NCBI GenBank assembly: GCA_023052935.1
Contig: CM041297.1
Location: forward strand, 45,694,417 to 45,758,416
Length of the DNA: 64,000 bases
Reading direction: 5' to 3'
Source: Piezodorus guildinii
Lineage: Eukaryota > Arthropoda > Insecta > Hemiptera > Pentatomidae
A program made the translations under genes and the position numbers. The first letter of the stretch is position 1. The number at the start of each line of letters is the position of its first letter. Of the stretch, positions 55,821 to 64,000 are shown piece by piece. The notes under the pieces were generated by a model that was not told the origin of the DNA, did not search any database, and was given only the letters and a program-made list of their open reading frames with translations.

Positions 55821-56999
55821 ATCACGTACACAATTGTTTACTAAATTCATGCTTCGAAGTATTACGCCTTCAAAAAAATAAAAAATATTTATTTGATCCT
55901 TAGACGAAAATTACGCTTAGATACGCCCATTCTCCACGTTTTGGAAAACAAAATTACGTCCATACACGCCCTAAATAGTTATAATAATACCATATTGTAT
56001 AAAATTAATAACAATAAAGTATGGTTATTTTTACTCCTACTAAATAATTCTTGGATAGAATTTTGATCATATTTCCATTATGAATGACGGACTTTTGAAA
56101 TTTTTTTTGGTACCAAAGCAATTCGATATTGGAATAAAATAAAAATAATACCTAATAGTTTTAAATACAATAATGATTTATAAAATATATATACGTAATA
56201 GGATATATTCACAAGTCAAATAAGCAATGATTTTAAAATTAAATTGTATTTTTTAGAAATTATAACGTTTAAAATTGTAAAACTATAAAAAAAAAAAAAA
56301 ATGTTATTTAATTAAACCACAATATTCAAGGCTTATCACGTACACTATTGTTTACTAAGTTGATACTTCGAAGTATTACGCATTAAAAAAATAAAAAATA
56401 TTTATTTGATCCTTAGACGTAAATTACGATTAGATAGGTCCATTCTCCACGTCTTAGAAAACAAAATTACGCCCATGCACACCCTACATAAGTATAATAG
56501 CATATTATATAAAATTAATAACAATAAGGTACGGTTATTTTTACTCCTACAAAAAAATAATTCTTAGACTTTTCCTCCCATTTCCATAATAAATTATAGA
56601 ATTCTTAAGTCATATATTGGGTTTTAAAAAAACATTCAATTTAAGAATGACAATTAACGGCTTGAATTTAAATTTTCTAAATGTTTTCAAAATCGGAATA
56701 ATTTTTATTTTTTTATTGCCTCTACACTATAGAGCCATTGGCAAGTGAGGCTAATTAGATTTGGCTGTAATATTTGATTTATTTTAATTAGCTTAATAGC
56801 TTTTTTACTCTGTCTTCATCATCATTCAATACATCTTTTAACACCTAATAGTTTTAAAATACAATTCTGATTTATAAAAATATTGAAACGTAATATGATA
56901 TATTCACAAGTCATATAAGCAATGCTTTTAAAACCAAATTGTATTTTTTAGGAATTAGAACGTTCAAAATTATTTAACTTAAAAAAAAAAAAAAAAAAA
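55821..56999 (+). repeat. Two-unit tandem duplication (about 0.5 kb period)
   Basis: Unit 1 is 55821-56304 and unit 2 is 56335-56999. They share ATCACGTACAC.ATTGTTTAC, GCTTCGAAGTATTACGC, TATTTATTTGATCCTTAGAC, CCCATTCTCCACGT, ACCTAATAGTTTTAAA and GATATATTCACAAGTCA. Unit 2 has an extra 180-200 bp near 56640-56840. Both end in an A run. It could be a tandem repeat or two neighbouring copies of an unknown element. Confidence 0.65.
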
Positions 57000-57581
57000 A
57001 GAATTGTTGTTTTTGTTATTTAAATGATCCCCAATATCCAAGGCTTGGACATTGGAGGTATTTTTAATTATATCTTCCGGTTATTACATTTTTCCTTCTC
57101 TCCGTTTCTTTCTTTTTCTCCTTCTTTTTCAGATTAAAACATAATTGAGTTTATAAATTCTGCTATTGAAGAAACCAAAAGGAAATGAATAAAAGATAAA
57201 GGGCCCCTCTAAAATAAACTGGTAAATGCTAAGCAAAGAAATCAGAAGGGGATGTTAGCAATCGGGTTCTTTGCTTTCTTTCTCTTATTCGTGTAATATT
57301 TTTTCTTACTTTTTGTTTTGTGATAATATAATGATCTCAACATTTTTAATGTTACTTAATTACTTTTGAATTCAGCTTATTAAGTAAAATTAATTAATAA
57401 ATACACTATGACTAAAATTCTAGCTTAATTGGTGTTTTTGTAATCAATATTTAGAAATATCATAATTCAACGTTATATCCAATTCCAACATTACAAGTTT
57501 TCAATTTATATTAAATAACTGAATCAGTTCATAAAATTAATAAAATAAGAATCTGATATTTTAGAATAATTTTTCCCTCTC

Positions 57582-57583
<2 letters not shown>
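57000..57583. other. Unassigned AT-rich stretch
   Basis: No recognised content. Confidence 0.3.
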
Positions 57584-57641
<58 letters not shown>

Positions 57642-57955
57642 ACAACCCATGAAAGGTCTTGTATTGGGTATTGTATTGGGCTCAGTACATACTTGTATAG
57701 TAGAGATTCGTTCTGTGTCTAGGACAACGGCCGTGCCATGAGGTGATTAGGCCTTGAACACGTTCAGCCGCCAGGTTTTTCCCCAATTTAGGTACCCACT
57801 GTACAGAGGCTTAGTCCGCTCCAAGAGGGTCGCCATACCCTAGGGTCGCCCCTGCTGAATTAACAGAATAAATAATAATCTGTTAGAGCCGGGATTCGAA
57901 CCCAGGAACCGGAGTATAGTAGACTAGCACTCTATCCACTAGACCACGCCGCTCC
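57584..57955 (-). mobile_element. SINE B, full-length minus copy with long A run
   Basis: The plus strand starts with about 54 A, then CTCTACAACCCATGAAAGGTC. The head on the minus strand is GGGGAGCGGCGTGGTCTAGT with box B GGGTTCGAATCCC. Relative to the SINE sequence, the 3' end in both copies is a T-run on the coding strand. Confidence 0.8.
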
Positions 57956-58239
57956 CCTCTTCCCGATCAAAATACCATATAACGAACTTGATCATACAAT
58001 TTAAGACTTCCTATATTGTAAAATCGTAATTCAAAACTAGTTTAAATAATAAATTTGAATTATATGTATCAATGTTGATATGATATAGAAAATTACCTTC
58101 TTTCAATGCAAATATTGGTTTAAAAACCTAACCCTAACCCTATAATTTAATTTTATTGACACAGATTTTTTTTTTCTCTGAGAAAAATTGCAAGTAAAAT
58201 AGATTTAAATTAGTCCTATACTGCTTCACCACTTTATTC
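57956..58239. other. Unassigned stretch
   Basis: Contains AACCTAACCCTAACCC near 58124, only about three short repeats; not a telomere array. Confidence 0.4.
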
Positions 58240-58290
58240 ACAACGTTTCGATTGTTATGCTATCTTAAAATTATCATGAGATGAAGTTCT
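58240..58290 (-). ncRNA. Degenerate hammerhead-like motif
   Basis: The minus strand has ATGATAA in place of CTGATGA, a poor stem II, then a kept GAAACGTTGTGAATAAAG. Recognised only through the GAAACGTT end. Inactive as read. Confidence 0.3.
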
Positions 58291-58312
58291 TGCTGAAATT
58301 GGAAGGAGGATC

Positions 58313-58451
58313 TCTATGGGCTTGTTTATACTGCACACGTTTTGGGCGTCTTAAGCGGTAGCAGGTCTCTAGAATGACCTTGAATTATAGAGATTCTAAA
58401 GACCCGCTACCGCTTAAGCCGCCCGAAACGCGTGCATTATAAACAGGCCCT
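58313..58451. mobile_element. Foldback MITE, about 135 bp
   Basis: Arms GGGCTTGTTTATACTGCAC...CTTAAGCGGTAGCAGGTCT and the complement meet around AATGACCTTGAATTATAG. The ends are GGGC and GCCC with TAT on both outer sides, a probable 3-bp duplication. Single copy here. Confidence 0.75.
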
Positions 58452-59410
58452 ATGAAAAGAAATTCAACACGCACACCGACGCCATAGGAATCGACGTTGC
58501 TGTGGTAACGTCTTACCTCACTCATCAACCACATCTTCACATCCAGAGGGTAATGAAGGAAAAATTAACAAGATATTGAATTAATTAATAATCCAATAGC
58601 AATTTTACTTCAAACCAATAATACATATAAAACCAATTTAACGTTATTTTGAGCTTAAATAATACTTCTAAGAGAAGACTCAGACAATGCACCACACAAA
58701 TATGTTTTGAGTTTTCTCCATCTTTAAAAATAGTAAGTAATTAATATTAAGTATTTTATTTAATCATGGTCGGCCAAAATCAATTTTTTCTTGATGATTG
58801 ATATTATATGTTAGTAACTCACGAATTTTAAAAATAATAGGTTATTATTAATTTTGGGAATATTTCCTTCCTATCTTTGTTACCACCAAAAAAAAAAAAA
58901 ACGAGGGCATGTAACTATTTAGATTAGTTTATCGGCCCTATTAATTGACCCTGAAAAGGTTAAACATATTTACGTTCATGGTCAAAGAGACTACATTATG
59001 GGAAAATGCGTTCTCGATCTGACACTTCTATAATAAAGTCCTTGTACTGATCGTGAGTGAGTAATTCAAAGTGAACGGTTACTGCAGATCTGACCTCTTT
59101 GCTTTTCCAAGACATCCACACCTTGGCATTTTTCTTTGGAGACTGTTATTATATAACCCCATAACTGAATATCGGTAATAAAAATTGTAAACACTATATA
59201 TAAATCAATCGATAAATTGAGTGTGAGCATATGTGCTGAACTGTGGACGAAAAATATAAATAATTGGAGAATTCTGGAAGAGAAAGAACGAAAGTCGGAA
59301 CAGAAGTAATTATAATGATTTATATTTTATGATTATTGAAAAAATAATTTAAGCAGAATAATTGTAAACTTAATGGAGAATATGAAAGGAATAGAAAATT
59401 GAGATAGATT
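58452..59410. other. Unassigned AT-rich stretch
   Basis: About 1 kb with no recognised element or ORF. Confidence 0.35.
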
Positions 59411-59479
59411 TTATTTCGATTTTGAAGCTCTAAAACTAGATTTTGAAGGTTCCAGGAATGTCAGATATATTTTTGCTAT

Positions 59480-59762
59480 ATCACACTGGCATCCTTCCTC
59501 TACCAAGTTATCCAATCCCGGTGTCAGTTTCATATCTCGGATCGTCTTGAATTCAAATCCTCCGTTCGTTCCCATAACACCTATTCGCAGCCTTTTGATC
59601 TCTATTATACGTTCCATTAATCCACAGCCTTCGATAGATCGTTCTTAATCCCATTCGCATCGCTCTGGAACTCCATTCCTTGCAATATCAGAGACTCACA
59701 AACTTTTTCAACTTTTAAATCCCGTCTATTCAGCCATTTCCTATCAATTCAATTCCCAAAAA
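59480..59762 (+). pseudogene. CR1/L2-like LINE ORF2 C-terminal fragment
   Basis: The frame reads FHISDRLEFKSSVRSHNTYS, QPFDLYYTF, one stop, then STAFDRSFLIPFASLWNSIP, CNIRDSQTFSTFKSRLFSHF. This is the RSFxPxxxxxWNxLP...LxxFKxxL pattern of the C-terminus of CR1/L2-group LINEs. It shares its end with the 8.55-kb fragment. The minus-strand ORF at 59411-59617 is the shadow of this region. Confidence 0.65.
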
Positions 59763-59990
59763 ACTCCCAACAAATCCACTTGTTCGTGGTCTATCTTCCT
59801 TAGATATTCCTGATAACCCTCTGAGGCGATTGAAGAGAAAGTGGGTTCGGAACCTACTGGCTTAAAATAGTTATTTAAGTGCTACCACTGGGGTAGTTCT
59901 TTCTCAAGACTTTTGCAAGAATCTTCTTCACTCTGCATATTTACTCCTAGTGTTATATAATTCAGTGTTGAATCTCAATAAAAATAAATA
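59763..59990 (+). pseudogene. Jockey-like LINE 3' end
   Basis: KLPTNPLVRGLSSLDIPDNP and LRRLKRKWVRNLLA with a stop at about 59863. The 3' UTR ends GTTGAATCTCAATAAAAATAAATAAA. It follows the previous fragment directly, so one LINE end was probably inserted beside or into the other. Confidence 0.7.
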
Positions 59991-60814
59991 AATTTATAAA
60001 GAAGAGATAGTTTTAATCAATTATGTAATATGAAATTATTGTATGCTCTTTTTTTTATAGGGTGGTCCAGTGATTTCAGTTGATCATCGGTGGCAGTGAG
60101 AATATTACCGGTCAGCCGTAAGTGTTTTTAATGGGACCTTAATAAATTTATTTTTAATATCCTTCGTAGAAAATAAAAAATAAATAGAATATGTGTTAAT
60201 TTATTTATGTTTATGAATATTTAAGAAGAATGGGAGAAAAATTCTGATAAATTAAATCTGGCCGAGATAGAACCGCATAGCAGCAAATTTTAATTTGTAT
60301 ACGTGCATGCTTTAATCAAGAAGAAATATCAATGACCATTAATTTAAAATATTGCTATTTGATTAAGTTGACTGAGTGAGTGGGTTCTGTGGTCTCCCTC
60401 CTAGAGATTTTAATTAATATATATTTCATAATTAAATAGTACTATAGATTAACACTAATAAAGTAAATAAGAAGAAAAGAATTGTTGATAAATGAACATT
60501 TCCTCTAATGCATTCCACTCAACATAATTCCACAAACTACTTCCCTGCCTTCTAGTTGCGTGATAGCGATTCTACAGGTCCGTCACGTAAATATAATTAA
60601 TTAACAAAACCAAGGTCGAGAATATTATAACATCAAATGAAAACTTCCTCGCTACTTCTATGAAGTAAAACCAAATTAAAACTTCAAACGTGGTAAAGAA
60701 AATTAAAATTTTAATCTGATATATTCGGGGAGTTATAAAATTATTTTTTTTTAGAGGTAGATACTAGAGCTGATATATTTCTTCCAAACAAATTATTTAT
60801 AATTTTTCCATTAA
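59991..60814. other. Unassigned AT-rich stretch
   Basis: No recognised content. Confidence 0.3.
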
Positions 60815-60850
60815 ATAAACGTTTCGGGATCTCACTCCCATCATCATGAC
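60815..60850 (-). ncRNA. Hammerhead-like motif, core base changed
   Basis: Minus strand: ATGATGA (the first core C is A), extra T, stem II GGGA/TCCC with loop GTGAGA, GAAAC, GTT. It has the same layout as E1 and E2. The missing C should abolish cleavage. Confidence 0.4.
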
Positions 60851-61296
60851 TCTAAGAGAAAAAAAATCAACAATTCCAAATTACATAAAAATAACTCAAG
60901 TGAAGTGAATTATAAAAATTATTTAAAAACATTAGTATAAGCTTGGTGTCCATTTTAACTAAATCTAATTATGCACACAAATTTAAAATTAATATGAAGT
61001 TTTCCATAGACAATTAACAATGTTTCAAAGTTATAAGTAAGATTACAAATATTCTAAAATTACCTAGTTTTACATTTCTTTAATTCATTTTACATTCATA
61101 TGAAAAATTTAAAAAATATTTTATTACTGACTATTTTTCATTGTTTTTTTTTTTGTTTTTTTAAGGTTGATTTGATGAAAAAATAAGAAATTAAGGGTTT
61201 AGAGGAAATATAGAAGCCCTATTATTTACCCCTAGCTATATTCTTCCAGTGATAGGAGTAATAATATAAATAATTTTTTTAAGACCTTAAAGTAAG
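60851..61296. other. Unassigned AT-rich stretch
   Basis: No recognised content. Confidence 0.3.
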
Positions 61297-61370
61297 ATAA
61301 AAAAATATGATGCGCACTTTCACTTACCTCCGTTGTTAAAATCAATTTAAGATTTTTTAAATACATTTAT
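61297..61370 (+). repeat. Repeat A, start fragment cut by the I-type LINE
   Basis: GATGCGCACTTTCACTTACC and 'GTTAAAATCAATTTAAGA', then an abrupt switch to the LINE tail at 61371. Confidence 0.7.
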
Positions 61371-64000
61371 TTTATTTTTATTTATTTATTTCTTAGGGTT
61401 TTTCAACCACAAGGGTCATTTGCACCCAATTTTACAATTTCAGTTCATGCATTGCTAATTAAAAGTTGCAATTTAAATTTTTTGAAATATTTTTGTTAAT
61501 TTCAAAAATAATATCAACTTCTTAATTTGCTCTTCTGCCTGGAATATTTCCTCATGTCCATTTCCTGATAAATGATTTTGTCGCTCATTCTCGTATGCAT
61601 AGCATTCAGTGATTATATGATTGACTGTAAGAGCTACTCCACACGAAATACACTGAGGCGCGGGTTTTTTTTCCATTAAATATTGATGGGTGAGACGAGT
61701 ATGCCCAATCTTTAAACGAGCCAAAACGACTTCTTCCTTTCGCGTCAGCTGTATGTTCGACTTTGCCCTGCGAACATAGGGCTCTACTATTCTGAGCTTA
61801 TTGTCCCTCGTTGCCGTCCAGATCTGTTGCCATACCTGCCACGTCTTTTCCTTTATTAAAGAGATCACTTCACTTGGCTGGGTGGTGTTGATCAATTGGC
61901 CGTTGGTAATAGCTCTTTTAGCAACACTGTCAGCTAGCTCATTACCCTTTATACCGATATGGCTTGGCAACCATAACAGATGAATCACACATCCAGCCAT
62001 TTCTAATGATTTCATGGTTTCTATGGTTTCATTCACCAACCAGTTTTGAGAAAAGGTGTTCTGCAGTGCTGTGATAGCAGACTCTGAATCTGAGCAAATT
62101 ACTACACGCCGTACTATTTTAGCGTCTATTGATAGGAGAGCCCGATATATAGCTGATAATTCAGCATTATATACCGTTGTGTACTCAGGAAATGAGAACA
62201 TGTAATGCTTGTCCCTATACACCACGGCAGCACCTACCCCATCTTTTCTTTTAGAACCATCGGTGTAGATGAATTCCCAATCTTCATGATTACTTTTGAA
62301 CCGTGTAAATTCTGACAGAGCTGTGATTGGGGAACTGTTTTTCTCTTAATTCTGTGGATCCTAGGAGCACGAAGTAACCACGGTTCTGTTTTAGAAGTAC
62401 TGAGCTGTGGAGGGGAAGGGTATGTCAGACCTAAGTCTGCGATGTAAGTTTGACATCTTTCCTGAAATGTTAGACGATGCTTTCTATTGTTTGGCGGGAG
62501 AAGGCGTATATTTGTACTAAACCTTAGATTAAGAGGGTGCACTGGACAAAATATAACCTTTGTAAAATATGATAGTGAAAGTGCTTTTCTTCTTAAATTC
62601 AATGGCAGTACTCCCGCTTCCACTTGTAAGCTTATCGCGGGACTTGAACGAAAGGCGCCTAGAGCTGCTCTAAGCGCTGCATTTTGGATAGGTTCTAGCA
62701 ACTTTTTTGTCCCCTCACTAGCGGAGTTAAATGCTATACAACCATATTCAAGCTTGCTTAAGAAGAGGGTTTTATAGAGCATTATTAAGGTTGTGTTATC
62801 ACCACCCCAAGAATGGCAGCTTACTGTTTTTAACAGGTTAATTGACTGTAGACATTCGGTCCTGATTTTTTTAATATAAGGAGCCCAAGTGAGTTTTCTA
62901 TCAAATATAACTCCTAGATAAAGGACACTTTGGGAAAAGACGATGGGTTCTCCGTTAATCTCAATATTGTTCACAGTACGATTTCTGGCTCTAGTAAATA
63001 AAATTGCCTGGGATTTCGCATTGGATATCACAAGATTTCTTCCTGCTAACCAAGCAACTACTTTATTAACTGTATTCTGCACTGTACATTGGGTTGTGGT
63101 CAGGTTTTTCCCTCTCATATAGATGACTAGGTCATCAGCATACAGCAGCAATTTCACCGGCAGTTTTACTTCTTCGGCAACTTTATTTATGGCTATGTTG
63201 AAGAGTGTTGGACTAAGAACACTGCCTTGTGGAACTCCGTTCTGTTGGTCGTACTCTGCGGAAGTGGTTGCTCCGCATATAACGTAGAATTTTCGATTAG
63301 ATAAGAAATTTTGAATGAATCTTAGAATTTGCCCATTGATTCCCATATCGTGTAGAGACTCAATAATGTCACATTTCTTCACTGAATTAAATGCATTTTT
63401 GATGTCCAAAAATATTGCTAGCACATGGTGCTTTGAATTCAGTGCCTCAAGTATTTCTGTTTCCAAGTGTATAATATTGTCTATGGTACTCCTACCTGTA
63501 CGAAATCCACTCTGCCAAACATTCAGTAGATTGTGATTTTCGAGATGCCATTTTAATCGAAGAGCAACCATTTTTTCAAAAAGTTTGCATAAACAGCTGG
63601 TCAAAGCAATAGGTCGATAGCTAGAAACTAGTTCTTTAGATTTTCCTCTTTTTAAAACAGGAATGATATTAGCTCTACGCCAGTCATCCGGAAAGTAGCC
63701 CAAGCTGAATGCTTCATTAAAGAAGTTGTTTAGGCAAATTTTGCTTGAGTAGGGCAGATGTTTTATCATGGAATATGTTATTTCGTCAGGGCCTGGGGAG
63801 CAATCTTTACACGATCCGAGCGCAGCATCAAATTCATAGTAAGAGAAGGGGAGGTTCAGCGGGCTTACGTTAGGTGTTGCGACAACCGAGTATTCATGGT
63901 CAGTAGTGTTCACCTGTAGATCATTTCCAGAATTATTAGCAAATGAGTCCCTGAAATGTTCACCTAAGGTAGTAGCTATTGTTTGCGGATTTGTAATAAT
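61371..64000 (-). mobile_element. I-type LINE (3' part), minus strand, runs off the window
   Basis: A non-LTR retrotransposon with RT and RNase H in ORF2. The 3' end at 61371 is an AATAAATAAATAAAAATA-type A-rich tail preceded by GGGTGCAAATGACCC. Inserted into a repeat A copy. The endonuclease and ORF1, if present, lie beyond 64000. A truncated sister is at 47.70-48.12 kb. Confidence 0.85.
61473..64000 (-). pseudogene. I-type LINE ORF2: RT, RNase H and zinc motif, one frameshift
   Basis: The frame is open at the right window edge, so the N-terminus is missing; no start is claimed. RT motifs from right to left: SPGPDEITYSMIKHLP, SSYRPIALTS, SGFRTGRSTID, motif A FLDIKNAFN (63387-63413), motif B GVPQGSVLSP, motif C YADD (63131-63142), YLGVIFDRKLTW. 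At about 62330-62350, next to a run of five A, the frame shifts. RNase H then follows in the new frame: YTDGSK (62251-62267), NAELSAI, CSDSESA and LPSHIGIKGNELAD, which supply the Asp/Glu/Asp and final Asp set. A C-x2-C...H...C motif follows (CISCGVALTVNHIITEC). The stop is at 61473. RT plus RNase H plus this zinc motif is typical of the I superfamily. One indel away from open, so a fairly young copy. Confidence 0.85.

Noticed and set aside
1305..57955. Functional tRNA genes at the A/B box pairs
   Set aside because: Each is followed by a conserved SINE body, recurs in multiple copies and lacks a proper acceptor stem.
58120..58145. Telomere-like AACCTAACCCTAACCC
   Set aside because: Only about three units, and the arthropod repeat is usually TTAGG; not an array.
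62234..63913. A separate gene starting at 63913
   Set aside because: The start is GTG and the frame is open to the window edge; it is the interior of ORF2.
1..64000. CRISPR arrays, operons, ribosome-binding sites, phage genes
   Set aside because: Nothing of the kind; the DNA is eukaryotic and transposon-rich.

Overview
This window is an AT-rich, intron-poor stretch of animal nuclear DNA with no bacterial features. The transposable elements point to an arthropod, most likely an insect: cecropia-type mariners, a Jockey-type LINE, an I-type LINE with RNase H, RTE- and CR1-like LINE scraps, and several tRNA-derived SINE families. I could not narrow the organism further. No host protein gene could be identified with confidence; three short coding-like stretches (26.0-26.2 kb, 32.35-32.58 kb, 45.1-45.65 kb) are listed as unrecognised.

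Layout. 0-6.7 kb: several copies of an abundant unclassified repeat of about 0.9 kb (called repeat A here). These copies host a solo LTR, a small LTR-like insert, a LINE tail with a 17-bp target duplication, and SINEs. 6.8-10.2 kb: two internally deleted mariners. 10-22 kb: repeat A copies, an LTR-like block, RTE-like LINE scraps, terminal-inverted-repeat (TIR) elements and SINE pieces. 22.3-24.9 kb: a 2.5-kb near-perfect palindrome inserted in a repeat A copy. Each arm carries a hammerhead-ribozyme-like motif. 26.25-31.02 kb: a full-length Jockey-type LINE with a perfect 15-bp target duplication, an intact ORF1, and an ORF2 broken by one extra T. 31-40 kb: LINE, mariner and SINE fragments, including a 5'-truncated sister of the Jockey LINE. 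40.83-42.15 kb: a second hammerhead-bearing inverted-repeat element with the same blueprint as the palindrome. 43-61 kb: SINEs, repeat A copies, LINE 3' ends, a TIR element split by a LINE, and tandem repeats. 61.37-64.0 kb: the 3' part of an I-type LINE on the minus strand, running off the window edge.

Main points of interest. (1) The elements at 22.3-24.9 and 40.8-42.2 kb share inverted arms, a CTGANGA/stem/GAAACGTY hammerhead-like core in each arm, a homologous extension of 33-36 bp on one side only, and 12-13-bp target duplications. This is what is known of Penelope-like elements, but no reverse transcriptase or GIY-YIG ORF is present. Three further core motifs occur alone. (2) The Jockey LINE 3' UTR holds a 15-bp perfect hairpin. 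In the truncated sister copy, all three stem substitutions turn Watson-Crick pairs into G-U pairs on the sense RNA. (3) ORF1 and ORF2 of that LINE are in the same frame, separated by TAA directly followed by ATG. All family assignments come from reading motifs; no database search was possible.
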